Source: Kiritimatiellia bacterium (GTDB lineage: Bacteria; Verrucomicrobiota; Kiritimatiellia; RFP12; UBA1067). Taken from it: DNA of 64,000 nucleotides. The position numbers and the translations under genes are program-made. The stretch is taken from the NCBI GenBank assembly GCA_027858965.1, contig JAQIBS010000090.1, positions 1 through 64,000 of the forward strand, read 5' to 3'. This document shows, piece after piece, positions 33,155-40,204 of this stretch (the stretch's first letter is position 1; each line of letters opens with the position of its first letter). The notes beneath the pieces were generated by a model. It was given only the letters and a program-made list of their open reading frames with translations, searched no databases and had not been told where the DNA came from.

Positions 33155-34327
33155 ATGAATAAAAGACATCTTGATCGGCAAATAAGTGCTCATTTTGACC
33201 AATATCGATTGGTGTTGGTTCTTTTAGGCTCAAGGCAGGTGGGGAAGACAACCTTGGTAAAGCGTTTATTCCCTGATGCAGAATATCTTTTAGTCGATAA
33301 TGAGCCAGTACGCCGCATTCTGGAGAGTTACGATATTGAATCTTATAAGACGTTGATACCTCCAGGCATTGAAGAGGTAGTTATTGATGAGATTCATCTT
33401 TTGAAAGATCCTGGGAGAGCGGTTAAAGTTCTGTATGATCAGCGTGAAGATCTGAGGATTGTTATTACCGGGTCATCGTCATTTCACATAAAGAATAAAA
33501 CCAGTGAAAGTTTGGCGGGAAGAAAGATTGATTATCATATATATCCGTTGACCTTCAGCGAGTTTTTGGTTCAAAAGGGTATCGAAAAGAGCTTTAATTA
33601 TAATATATTAACAAACATAACAGAAGCACCGACCTCATCGTTTAAGGCAAAAATGTACCGGTTTGATATTTCTGTATTACTTGAAACGATGTTGATTTAT
33701 GGACAATACCCGTTTCTGGTTGAGCATGCGAATGATCATAGATATCTTTTGAATTTTGTGGACAGTTTAATTTTCAAGGATATTCTGGAGCTGAATTTGA
33801 TTGAGAATAAGCGACTTGCGAGTGATATGCTTCGGTTATTGGCGCATCAGATAGGAAGTGTGATCAACTATTCAGAGTTAGCCTCCTCCCTCTCTGCCGA
33901 CCATCGAACAATAAAGAGATACATTGAGATTTTCGAACAGAGTTATATTCTTTACAGGTTATATCCCTACGCCAGGAATAAACGCACCGAGATTGTGAAA
34001 TCACCTAAGATTTACTTTTATGATACAGGTGTTCGTAATGCGCTGATCGAAGACTTTTCGGGTCTTAATGTGAGAAATGATAAAGGGGCTCTATTTGAAA
34101 ATTTCATTATTGGTGAAGTAATTAAACAGAATAGCTATTCGGAGGCATTATACAAAATGCATTATTGGCGCACAAAACAGGGTTCCGAAATGGATCTGGT
34201 TTTAGAGAAACCTAATGAACTTATTGCAGTTGAGATAAAATATAACAAGCGTAAAGTTAATCGGGCATTTAAAAATAATTATCCAGATGCTGTTCAGAGA
34301 ATTATTACATCCTCTGATTTTTATTAA
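33155..34327 (+). CDS. DUF4143 AAA ATPase
   Basis: A protein of about 390 residues. Walker A LGSRQVGKTTLVKRLF and Walker B EEVVIDEIHLL are followed by VITGSSSFHIKNKTSESLAGRKIDYHIYPLTFSEFL, the classic ATPase part of this family. The DUF4143 region includes LLIYGQYPFLVEH, the winged-helix SELASSLSADHRTIKRYIEIFEQSYIL, and the nuclease-like end YWRTKQGSEMDLVLEKPNELIAVEIKYNKR. It is a different branch from the gene at 29850. An in-frame TTG at 33146 is an alternative start. Its cellular role is unknown. Like its neighbours it is a single gene between hairpin elements, inserted among glycan genes. Confidence 0.85.
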   Translation: MNKRHLDRQISAHFDQYRLVLVLLGSRQVGKTTLVKRLFPDAEYLLVDNEPVRRILESYDIESYKTLIPPGIEEVVIDEIHLLKDPGRAVKVLYDQREDLRIVITGSSSFHIKNKTSESLAGRKIDYHIYPLTFSEFLVQKGIEKSFNYNILTNITEAPTSSFKAKMYRFDISVLLETMLIYGQYPFLVEHANDHRYLLNFVDSLIFKDILELNLIENKRLASDMLRLLAHQIGSVINYSELASSLSADHRTIKRYIEIFEQSYILYRLYPYARNKRTEIVKSPKIYFYDTGVRNALIEDFSGLNVRNDKGALFENFIIGEVIKQNSYSEALYKMHYWRTKQGSEMDLVLEKPNELIAVEIKYNKRKVNRAFKNNYPDAVQRIITSSDFY

Positions 34328-34330
34328 TTT

Positions 34331-34373
34331 AAAACACTTAGTGTTTTTCCCTAAAAGCGTGGAACGGTTTTAG
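34331..34373 (+). repeat. 43-nt double-hairpin element, gene-upstream orientation
   Basis: 7-bp arms AAAACAC and GTGTTTT surround TTA. After the linker TCC, 10-bp arms CTAAAAGCGT and ACGGTTTTAG surround GGA, with a G:G mismatch at arm position 7. It lies 6 nt before the ATG of the epimerase at 34380. Confidence 0.8.
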
Positions 34374-34379
34374 TTTAGT

Positions 34380-35534
34380 ATGAAGAAAATTTTAATTACA
34401 GGTGCATTTGGTTTTGTGGGTTCAAATCTGTCGGCTTATCTCGCCAACAAAGGATATGAGCTTTGGGCACTGGATGTGAAGGATAGTGCGAGAGTGCGAA
34501 AGTGCGAAAGTGCTAAAGTTGGAAACAGTAGTTCTTCTTATGCACGTGAGTATAATTGGGAGCAGTTGGAGAAAATTCCCTGGCGTGAAGTGTATGCTGT
34601 GGTGCATCTGGCTGGCAAAGCGCATGATACAAAGAATACGTCTGATTCTCAGAGCTATTTCGATATTAATACCGGCCTGACGCAGAAGGTGTTGGAAATA
34701 TTCTCCCGCAAAGACGCAAAGGCGCAAAGGGGGGGAGGAAGTTCTAAAGTTCTAAAGTTCGAGAGTTCTAAAGTTGGGGCGGATAGTGCCGCTGGTGAAT
34801 TTGAAGTACTACATTCTACATTCCACGTTCCACATCCCACAAACACTCTTTGCGCCTCTGTGCCTTTGCGGGAGAAGAGGTTTATCCTGTTCAGCTCTGT
34901 TAAGGCTGTTGCGGACAGGGTGGAGGGGGTGCTGACCGAGGAAACCCAGCCAGACCCGCAGACACCCTATGGGCAGAGCAAACTCGCCGCAGAGAAGATT
35001 GTGAGCGAGGCTCCTGAAAGCAACTTCAGAACTTCAGAACTCTCGAACTTTAGAACTTACTCCTTGCGTCCTTGCATGATTCATGGCCCTGGCAATAAGG
35101 GGAATCTCAACCTGCTTTATAATGTTGTGCAAAAGGGTATCCCCTGGCCGTTGGGTGCATTTGAAAATAAGCGTTCCTTTGCTTCGATCGGAAATGTGTG
35201 CGCTGTGGTTGAAGGGTTACTTTCGAAGGATGTTAAATCCGGCACTTTTCAGGTTGCAGATGATGATATAATATCGACTAACCGTTTGATTGAACTGATG
35301 GCGGAGGGTCTTGGCCGGAGAGCGAGAATAATGGCGCTGCCGAGAGGTTTTGTTTCATTAATTGCGAAGGTGGGCGATGTGCTGCATCTTCCGTTGAACA
35401 GCGAGAGGTTGAAGAAGCTGACAGAGAGTTACGTTGTTTCCAATACTAAAATAAAAGCAGCGCTGGGGTGGGATAAAATGCCGGTTGGAGCTAGAGAGGG
35501 CATGAGCAAAACCCTGGAAAGCTTTTCAGAGTAA
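34380..35534 (+). CDS. NAD-dependent epimerase/dehydratase with in-frame repeat insertions
   Basis: An extended SDR of the WbpV/FnlB-like type, 384 residues, with KILITGAFGFVGSNLSAYL, VVHLAGKAHD, LFSSVKAVAD, TPYGQSKLAAE (YxxxK) and SLRPCMIHGPGNKGNL. Normal family length is nearer 300-320. The excess lies in three blocks that read as genomic repeat words. One is at about residues 35-53 (SARVRKCESAKV). The largest is about 58 residues from 108 (SRKDAKAQRGGG up to LCASVPLREK). A short one is near 220 (SNFRTSELSNFRT). The largest is a 174-bp element with inverted ends. All blocks keep the frame and leave the catalytic motifs intact. The gene probably acts with the WbuB-like GT4 and CapD-like enzyme on one amino-sugar. 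Confidence 0.82.
   Translation: MKKILITGAFGFVGSNLSAYLANKGYELWALDVKDSARVRKCESAKVGNSSSSYAREYNWEQLEKIPWREVYAVVHLAGKAHDTKNTSDSQSYFDINTGLTQKVLEIFSRKDAKAQRGGGSSKVLKFESSKVGADSAAGEFEVLHSTFHVPHPTNTLCASVPLREKRFILFSSVKAVADRVEGVLTEETQPDPQTPYGQSKLAAEKIVSEAPESNFRTSELSNFRTYSLRPCMIHGPGNKGNLNLLYNVVQKGIPWPLGAFENKRSFASIGNVCAVVEGLLSKDVKSGTFQVADDDIISTNRLIELMAEGLGRRARIMALPRGFVSLIAKVGDVLHLPLNSERLKKLTESYVVSNTKIKAALGWDKMPVGAREGMSKTLESFSE
34702..34875 (+). repeat. 174-bp insert with 28-bp inverted ends inside the epimerase gene
   Basis: The left end (34702-34729) begins TCTCCCGCAAAG and ends GGCGCAAAG. The reverse complement of the right end (34848-34875) matches it at 25 of 28 positions by my alignment. The length 174 is a multiple of three, so the reading frame is kept. 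The inside contains repeats of TTCTAAAGT and words such as CATTCTACATTCCACGTTCC. It looks like a non-autonomous mobile element that can be translated. Confidence 0.7.
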
Positions 35535-35540
35535 ATCATT

Positions 35541-35986
35541 TCTCACAGAGTCACGGAGTTCACAGAGAATGACTGATGATTATTTAAATAAGCTCACTGA
35601 GAAAATTATTGGAATTGCGATTGAGGTTCATCGAGAGCTGGGTCCTGGTTTGTTGGAGTCTGTTTATCAACGTTGTTTAACCATTGCCTTGAGAGAAGCT
35701 GGTTTGGAAGTAAATGAGCAACTTGATGTTCCAGTTCTTTTTCGTGGCAAAATTATCTCAGATAGTGGATATCGTTTGGATATGTTGGTTGAAAACCATG
35801 TCATAGTTGAATTAAAATCGACAAAAGCACTTACAGATTTGGATAAAAAACAATTATTAACTTACTTGAGATTGATGCAAAAGCGGATAGGGCTATTAAT
35901 CAACTTCAATTCAACTTTATTGAAAAACGGTATTAAAAGAATTGCTAATTAACTGCTTTCTCTGTGGCCTCTGTGCCTCTGTGAGA
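35541..35986 (+). mobile_element. GxxExxY gene bounded by 28-bp inverted repeats
   Basis: The left end (35541-35568) begins TCTCACAGAGTCACGGAG and ends CACAGAGA directly before the ATG. The reverse complement of 35959-35986 begins TCTCACAGAGGCACAGAG and ends CACAGAGA. They agree at 24 of 28 positions. The only gene between them is the GxxExxY ORF. This resembles a transposon-like single-gene cassette, but no transposase is present and no target duplication was identified. Confidence 0.55.
35569..35952 (+). CDS. GxxExxY protein
   Basis: A 127-residue protein with LTEKIIGIAIEVHRELGPGLLESVYQRCL, whose GPGLLESVY is the family-defining GxxExxY. Then come VLFRGKIISDSGYRLDMLVENHVIVELKS and TYLRLMQKRIGLLINF. 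The D-x(n)-ELK arrangement resembles a PD-(D/E)XK nuclease-like fold. Members are very common, short, often alone, and of unknown function. The flanks are inverted copies of a CACAGAG-rich word, see the cassette entry. It separates two steps of sugar-nucleotide synthesis. Confidence 0.88.
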   Translation: MTDDYLNKLTEKIIGIAIEVHRELGPGLLESVYQRCLTIALREAGLEVNEQLDVPVLFRGKIISDSGYRLDMLVENHVIVELKSTKALTDLDKKQLLTYLRLMQKRIGLLINFNSTLLKNGIKRIAN

Positions 35987-36006
35987 GATGATTTGGAGAC
36001 AAGAAT

Positions 36007-37335
36007 ATGATTACTGGATTTGATTTAGATAAGTTTATTAAAGATAAAGTCACTGGTCGCGAGCAGAGTCTGCTGGCTGCTGATTTTGAACGCTATGACA
36101 ATGAGCTGCATGAGCGTATCGATGGCAAGCGTGTGCTGGTTATTGGTGGTGCCGGTTCTATCGGTTCGCATTATATAAAGGCCATCCTGCGCTATCAGGT
36201 GGCAGCGCTGTATGTAGTGGATACCAATGAGAACGGTTTGACTGAACTTGTGCGCGATCTGCGTAGTGATGGCACCTATAACATCCCTGATGAGTTTGTG
36301 ACCTATCCGGTGAATTTTGGTGATCCGGTTTTCAAGAAGCTTTTTAAAGCGCATGGACCATTTCATGTTGTGGCCAATTTTGCTGCACATAAGCATGTGC
36401 GCAGCGAGAAAGATATTTTTTCGATTGAGGCAATGATTGAGAATAATCTGTTGCGTGCCCGTGGATTGCTGGATCTGCTTTGTGAAAACCCACCAGAGCA
36501 TTTCTTTTGTGTTTCTACCGATAAAGCTGCTAACCCGGTTAACATAATGGGTGCCAGCAAGAAGCTGATGGAGGAGCTGATTATGGCTTACTCAGATAAG
36601 CTTCCCATTAAGACCGCTCGTTTTGCCAATGTCGCTTTTTCCAATGGCAGTCTTCCTATAGGGTTTCTTGATCGGATTGCTAAAAGGCAGCCGTGGTCAT
36701 GTCCATTGGGAATTCGGCGCTTCTTTGTTTCTCCAATTGAGGCAGGAGAGCTTTGCCTGATGGCCTCCATCATGGGAGAAAGCGGAGATATTATTTTTCC
36801 TGAGCTGGATGAAGAGCGTGATATGATCCCATTTGATCGTATTGCCAAAGACCTTTTGGTTGCCCTTGGTCTGGATATTGATGTTTGTGCTTCTGAAAAC
36901 GAAGCTCTTAAAAAGATGGCGATATTGCGACCACACAGTGGTCGCAATGGCGAGGGTAAAAAGGAAGAGGGACCACACAGTGGTCGCAATGGCGAGGGTG
37001 AAATTTGTGAACAGCCTTCACCCTTCACCCTTCAATCTTCACCCTTCCTTAAATGGCCTGTCTTCTTTTTTAAATCAGATACCAGTGGAGAGAAAAGCTT
37101 TGAAGAGTTTTACACACCAGGGGAGGATCTGGATCTTGATAAATTTATAAGTCTTGGGGTTGTTAAGAACTCTAAGAAACGTTCTATGGTGGAGATTGAT
37201 GAAATCTTTATTAAAATGCATAAGCTATTTGATTCAGGCCACATAACAAAAGCGGAAGTCGTTGACGTTTTAAAGGATTATCTCCCTAACTTCGCGCATA
37301 TTGAGACCGGTAAGGGGCTGGATCAGAAGATGTAA
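36007..37335 (+). CDS. CapD-like NDP-sugar 4,6-dehydratase with in-frame hairpin insertion
   Basis: A 442-residue polysaccharide biosynthesis protein related to UDP-N-acetylglucosamine 4,6-dehydratases. It has GKRVLVIGGAGSIGSHYIKAIL (Rossmann), LYVVDTNENGLTELVRDLRS, VVANFAAHKHVRSEKD, CVSTDKAANPVNIMGASKKLMEE (TDK and K) and FANVAFSNGSLP. Between the helix ENEALKKMA and WPVFFFKSDTSGEKSFEEFY, which are normally close, lie about 43 extra residues. They are encoded by two copies of the hairpin word that ends the RAYT gene (SGRNGEGKK, SGRNGEGEI) and by CTTCACCCTTCA repeats. The insertion is in frame and lies outside the catalytic core. It probably makes the keto-sugar for the amino-sugar of this pathway. 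Confidence 0.83.
   Translation: MITGFDLDKFIKDKVTGREQSLLAADFERYDNELHERIDGKRVLVIGGAGSIGSHYIKAILRYQVAALYVVDTNENGLTELVRDLRSDGTYNIPDEFVTYPVNFGDPVFKKLFKAHGPFHVVANFAAHKHVRSEKDIFSIEAMIENNLLRARGLLDLLCENPPEHFFCVSTDKAANPVNIMGASKKLMEELIMAYSDKLPIKTARFANVAFSNGSLPIGFLDRIAKRQPWSCPLGIRRFFVSPIEAGELCLMASIMGESGDIIFPELDEERDMIPFDRIAKDLLVALGLDIDVCASENEALKKMAILRPHSGRNGEGKKEEGPHSGRNGEGEICEQPSPFTLQSSPFLKWPVFFFKSDTSGEKSFEEFYTPGEDLDLDKFISLGVVKNSKKRSMVEIDEIFIKMHKLFDSGHITKAEVVDVLKDYLPNFAHIETGKGLDQKM
36924..37053 (+). repeat. In-frame insertion of RAYT-type hairpin words and CTTCACCC repeats
   Basis: At 36924-36948 the 11-bp arms ATTGCGACCAC and GTGGTCGCAAT surround ACA, identical to 27417-27441 at the end of the transposase gene. 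GGCGAGGGTAAAA follows. A second copy (GACCACACAGTGGTC, then GCAATGGCGAGGGTG) lies at 36971-37000. Up to about 37053 the sequence is built of CCTTCACCCTTCA words. Confidence 0.75.
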
Positions 37336-37337
37336 GA

Positions 37338-37380
37338 CTAAAGAAACTTCGTTTCTTTAGGAAAACGCACTGCGTGCGTT
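37338..37380 (-). repeat. 43-nt double-hairpin element, gene-downstream orientation
   Basis: Perfect 10-bp arms CTAAAGAAAC and GTTTCTTTAG surround TTC. After the linker GAA, perfect 7-bp arms AACGCAC and GTGCGTT surround TGC. It starts 2 nt after the stop of the dehydratase. Confidence 0.82.
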
Positions 37381-37465
37381 GAAAGAGATAGTGTGGTGGT
37401 AGGGGTCATTATAAAGTGCGAGAATGGGAGAGTTCTGAAGTTATGGAGTATCTTCCTGCTTTTTC

Positions 37466-37488
37466 CTAAAAGCGCGGAGCGATTTTAG
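37466..37488 (+). repeat. 10-bp hairpin member, gene-upstream orientation
   Basis: Arms CTAAAAGCGC and GCGATTTTAG surround GGA, with the G:A mismatch at arm position 7 that recurs in other upstream copies. The nuclease ATG follows after 1 nt. Confidence 0.75.
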
Positions 37489-37489
37489 T

Positions 37490-38125
37490 ATGAGTGGAAT
37501 CGTTGATGTTATTATTGATGACCGTGAACCGGCAAAGTTTTATGAGCTGTTCAAGGATGCCGGGGCTAAGTCGGTTAGAGTTGAACGGTTGCCTGTGGGC
37601 GATTTTATTGTTAACCAACGTTGGGTCATTGAACGCAAAACTATTGCCGATTTATGCATATCACTGGTTGATGGACGTCTTTTCAAGCAAGCTGTGAATA
37701 TGTTGAAGTCGGCTGGTCATCCGGTGATTATTCTGGAGGGGAATTCCAGGGATTTCGCAAGATGCAATGTCTCTCGTGAAGCTGTTCAAGGTGCTTTAAT
37801 TACCTTGAGTGTGTTCTTCAATATCCCGGTACTTCGCGCATTGGATTCCGAGGAGCTGGTTCGTCTGATAGAGTATACCGTTATCCAGGAAGGGCGTTTC
37901 CAGAAGAGTGCGATTCATCGATATGGATATCGACCGAAAAGAAGAAAAGCTCGGCAGATTTTTCTGTTACAGGGACTGCCGGGGATTGGTCGGGGACGCG
38001 CTGAGAAACTGCTGGAGGTGTTTGGAAGTGTTGAAGAGGTTATAACTGCTGATGAAGAAGAGTTAGCTGAAGTTGATGGTATTGGAAAAACAACGGCCAA
38101 AAGGATTCGGAATATTCTCAGCTAA
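37490..38125 (+). CDS. ERCC4-domain nuclease with helix-hairpin-helix, copy 2
   Basis: A 211-residue paralogue of the gene at 32392, collinear without gaps. IVDVIIDDREPAKF, RLPVGDFIVNQRWVIERKT and SLVDGRLFKQA give the nuclease core. LQGLPGIGRGRAEKLLEVFGSVEEV and VDGIGKTTAKRI are the helix-hairpin-helix units. Most differences from copy 1 are conservative. Both copies stand alone between hairpin elements. This one starts 1 nt after an upstream element and ends 1 nt before a downstream element, the clearest cassette-like arrangement in the window. Substrate unknown. Confidence 0.86.
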   Translation: MSGIVDVIIDDREPAKFYELFKDAGAKSVRVERLPVGDFIVNQRWVIERKTIADLCISLVDGRLFKQAVNMLKSAGHPVIILEGNSRDFARCNVSREAVQGALITLSVFFNIPVLRALDSEELVRLIEYTVIQEGRFQKSAIHRYGYRPKRRKARQIFLLQGLPGIGRGRAEKLLEVFGSVEEVITADEEELAEVDGIGKTTAKRIRNILS

Positions 38126-38126
38126 A

Positions 38127-38169
38127 CTAAAGAAACTGCGTTTCTTTAGGAAAACGCGTTGCACGCGTT
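38127..38169 (-). repeat. 43-nt double-hairpin element, gene-downstream orientation
   Basis: Perfect 10-bp arms CTAAAGAAAC and GTTTCTTTAG surround TGC. After GAA, perfect 7-bp arms AACGCGT and ACGCGTT surround TGC. Confidence 0.83.
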
Positions 38170-38248
38170 GAAGTGTGAGGGATCTGTTGAGGAGGGACAC
38201 TGGCGATAACAGTTTCAACCTTCAACCTTCAACCTTTTTAACTTATTC

Positions 38249-38291
38249 AACGCATGAAATGCGTTTTCCTAAAAGCGTGAAACGATTTTAG
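38249..38291 (+). repeat. 43-nt double-hairpin element, gene-upstream orientation
   Basis: Perfect 7-bp arms AACGCAT and ATGCGTT surround GAA. After TTC, 10-bp arms CTAAAAGCGT and ACGATTTTAG surround GAA with the G:A mismatch at arm position 7. Runs of TTCAACC words precede it. The Fic gene starts 78 nt later. Confidence 0.82.
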
Positions 38292-38369
38292 TGTGTAACT
38301 GCTTCTAGCGGTTTTTCTGTTAAATAAGTGGTTACGGTTGGCGATTAAATGTGATAAAGTGGTTACATT

Positions 38370-39356
38370 ATGGCGGGAAAACCATTTCAATCCAAATTGG
38401 CGGCTTTTGAAGATGAAATTAGAGCATTTCGTCGTCAGGGGGTAAGCTACAGGCAGATAGCGGATATATTGAATGATCGACACGGCTGGTCACTCACTCA
38501 TAATGCCGTTTATTCCTATCTGAAACGTCGAAATGGAACGGGCCGCTCATTTAAACCGTTTTTTGATGGATTAGATCCCGATATCCGAGAATCCTTGTTG
38601 AAGCAGATTTGTGCTGTTTGGACACATGATTCTACCGGCATTGAGGGTAATACGCTTACTCTCGGTGAAACGTTCAAGGTGCTTGAGCTGGGGTTGACGA
38701 TAAGTGGCAAGCCTCTGCGGGAACATCAGGAGATCTATGGCCATGCATCTGCCGTGGATCTGATATACAGATTAATCGACATAGGGCAGATATCGGAGCA
38801 GGATTTATTTGATTTCCACAAGGTGGTTATGCAATCCGTGGCAGCGGATATTATGAATCCTGTCGGAGCCTGGAAACAGGAATTCAACGGAACAACGGGA
38901 GCGGTTGGGGCTTCGGTGATGTATATGCAGTATGCATCGCCTTCGGATACGGCGGTGCTAATGGCGCGGTGGATTAAAGAATTCAATAGGAAGTTGAAAT
39001 GTATCAAAAATGTTGATGCGGCAGTTGATGCTTACATCTGGTCACACATGACATTTGTGAGGATACATCCGTTTTTCGATGGCAACGGTCGCATGGCACG
39101 TTTAATAGCCAATTTGCCTGTTCTTCTTGGAGGATATCCGCCTATTGTTCTGCCTGTTACAGATCGCGGAAAATATATCTCTTTACTTTGGGAGTATCAA
39201 AATGCGGTTGGAGTCATTGATAGAAGTAGCGAGTTTCTTCCGCAACATAGATTGCTGGATGATTTTAAAGTGCTGGTTAGGGACGGTTGGCAGGAAACTC
39301 TTTCCCTTGTGGATGATGCCTGTGCTCGGCAAAGGCAGAGGCAGCTCTCGCAGTAA
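38370..39356 (+). CDS. Fic domain protein with N-terminal helix-turn-helix
   Basis: A 328-residue protein. Residues 1-50 (EIRAFRRQGVSYRQIADILNDRHGWSLTHNAVYSYL) form a helix-turn-helix. The segment STGIEGNTL at about residue 89 matches the inhibitory motif (S/T)xxxE(G/N) of class II Fic proteins. FVRIHPFFDGNGRMARLIANL at about 229 is the catalytic HxFxDGNGR, complete. Such proteins transfer AMP from ATP to a hydroxyl of a target protein. The extra helix-turn-helix suggests DNA binding or autoregulation. The gene is single, flanked by hairpin and word repeats, and sits between glycan genes, like the other accessory genes here. Confidence 0.88.
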   Translation: MAGKPFQSKLAAFEDEIRAFRRQGVSYRQIADILNDRHGWSLTHNAVYSYLKRRNGTGRSFKPFFDGLDPDIRESLLKQICAVWTHDSTGIEGNTLTLGETFKVLELGLTISGKPLREHQEIYGHASAVDLIYRLIDIGQISEQDLFDFHKVVMQSVAADIMNPVGAWKQEFNGTTGAVGASVMYMQYASPSDTAVLMARWIKEFNRKLKCIKNVDAAVDAYIWSHMTFVRIHPFFDGNGRMARLIANLPVLLGGYPPIVLPVTDRGKYISLLWEYQNAVGVIDRSSEFLPQHRLLDDFKVLVRDGWQETLSLVDDACARQRQRQLSQ

Positions 39357-39433
39357 CTTTAGAACTCTCGCATTTTAGAACTTTAGAAATTCTTAACCTT
39401 TAACCCCTTTAACTCTTTGAACTTCTTTAATAC
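39357..39433. repeat. Word repeats of the TTTAGAAC and TTTAACC type
   Basis: The gap between the Fic and GT2 genes consists of CTTTAGAACTCTCGC, TTTTAGAACTTTAGAA and TTCTTAACCTTTAACCCC, then CTTTAACTCTTTGAAC. The same words occur inside the epimerase insertions (34.7-35.0 kb), at 38215-38245 and at 63480-63635. No gene is seen. Confidence 0.6.
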
Positions 39434-40204
39434 ATGAAAATTTCAATTATTACAGCTTGTTTTAACAGCGTAGCGGTTATCAGCCATGCGATGGATTCAA
39501 TTCTCTCTCAGACTTGGAAAGAGATCGAATATATCGTTGTTGATGGCGGTTCTTCTGATGGCACCGTGGATGTGATAAAGGCATATGAACCGAATTTCAA
39601 TGGCAGGATCCGCTGGATATCGGAAGCGGATGAGGGTCTCTATGATGCGCTGAACAAGGGCATCCGCATGGCGACGGGAGACGTGATTGGCATTCTGAAT
39701 GCCGATGATTTTTTACCAAATAAAGACGTTGTTGAAAACATTGCTAAGTACTTTTGTTCTGATAATAGTTTGGACGCTGTTTACTCGGATATTCAATTTG
39801 TTAATCAGACCTGTATTACAAAGCCAACACGTTATTACTCATCAAGGTATTTCAGACCATTTATGGCTCGTTTTGGATATCTTCCTGCCCACCCATCCTT
39901 TTACTGTAAGAAAGAAGTTTTTGAAAGACTTGGTTTGTACAAATTGGACTATAAGATTGCCGCTGACCATGAACTGTTGATTCGTTTTCTTGTTAAAGAA
40001 AATATCTGTGCACGGTATATATCACTGGTTTCTGTGAAAATGCGGCAAGGAGGAATTAGCACAGAGTCACAAGAGAGCACCAAAGTCATAAACATCGAAA
40101 ACCTTAAAGCATGTTCGGATAATGGCATTTATAGTAACTCTGTAATGCAGATTGGCAGGTATATATTTAAGATTCCTGGTGTAATATTTAAAAATGGTTT
40201 TTGA
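39434..40204 (+). CDS. Family 2 glycosyltransferase, paralogue of 29013-29792
   Basis: A 256-residue GT2, nearly identical in its first 90 residues to the gene at 29013: KISIITACFNSVAVISHAMDSILSQ, YIVVDGGSSDGTVDVIKAY, GLYDALNKGIRMATGDVIGILNADDFL. Divergence rises after the DD motif, with LPAHPSFYCKKEVFERLGLYKLDYKIAADHELLIRFL still shared. Its 3' end joins the truncated sugar transferase, whose open frame begins right after the GT2 stop. The GT2 may therefore have arrived by recombination that removed the start of that gene. Confidence 0.86.
   Translation: MKISIITACFNSVAVISHAMDSILSQTWKEIEYIVVDGGSSDGTVDVIKAYEPNFNGRIRWISEADEGLYDALNKGIRMATGDVIGILNADDFLPNKDVVENIAKYFCSDNSLDAVYSDIQFVNQTCITKPTRYYSSRYFRPFMARFGYLPAHPSFYCKKEVFERLGLYKLDYKIAADHELLIRFLVKENICARYISLVSVKMRQGGISTESQESTKVINIENLKACSDNGIYSNSVMQIGRYIFKIPGVIFKNGF

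Noticed and set aside
28968-38291. Integron attC sites
   Set aside because: The cassette look is tempting, but the hairpins are 43 nt with two separate stems, no GTTRRRY core was identified, copies occur on both sides of genes in inverted orientation, and no integrase is present.
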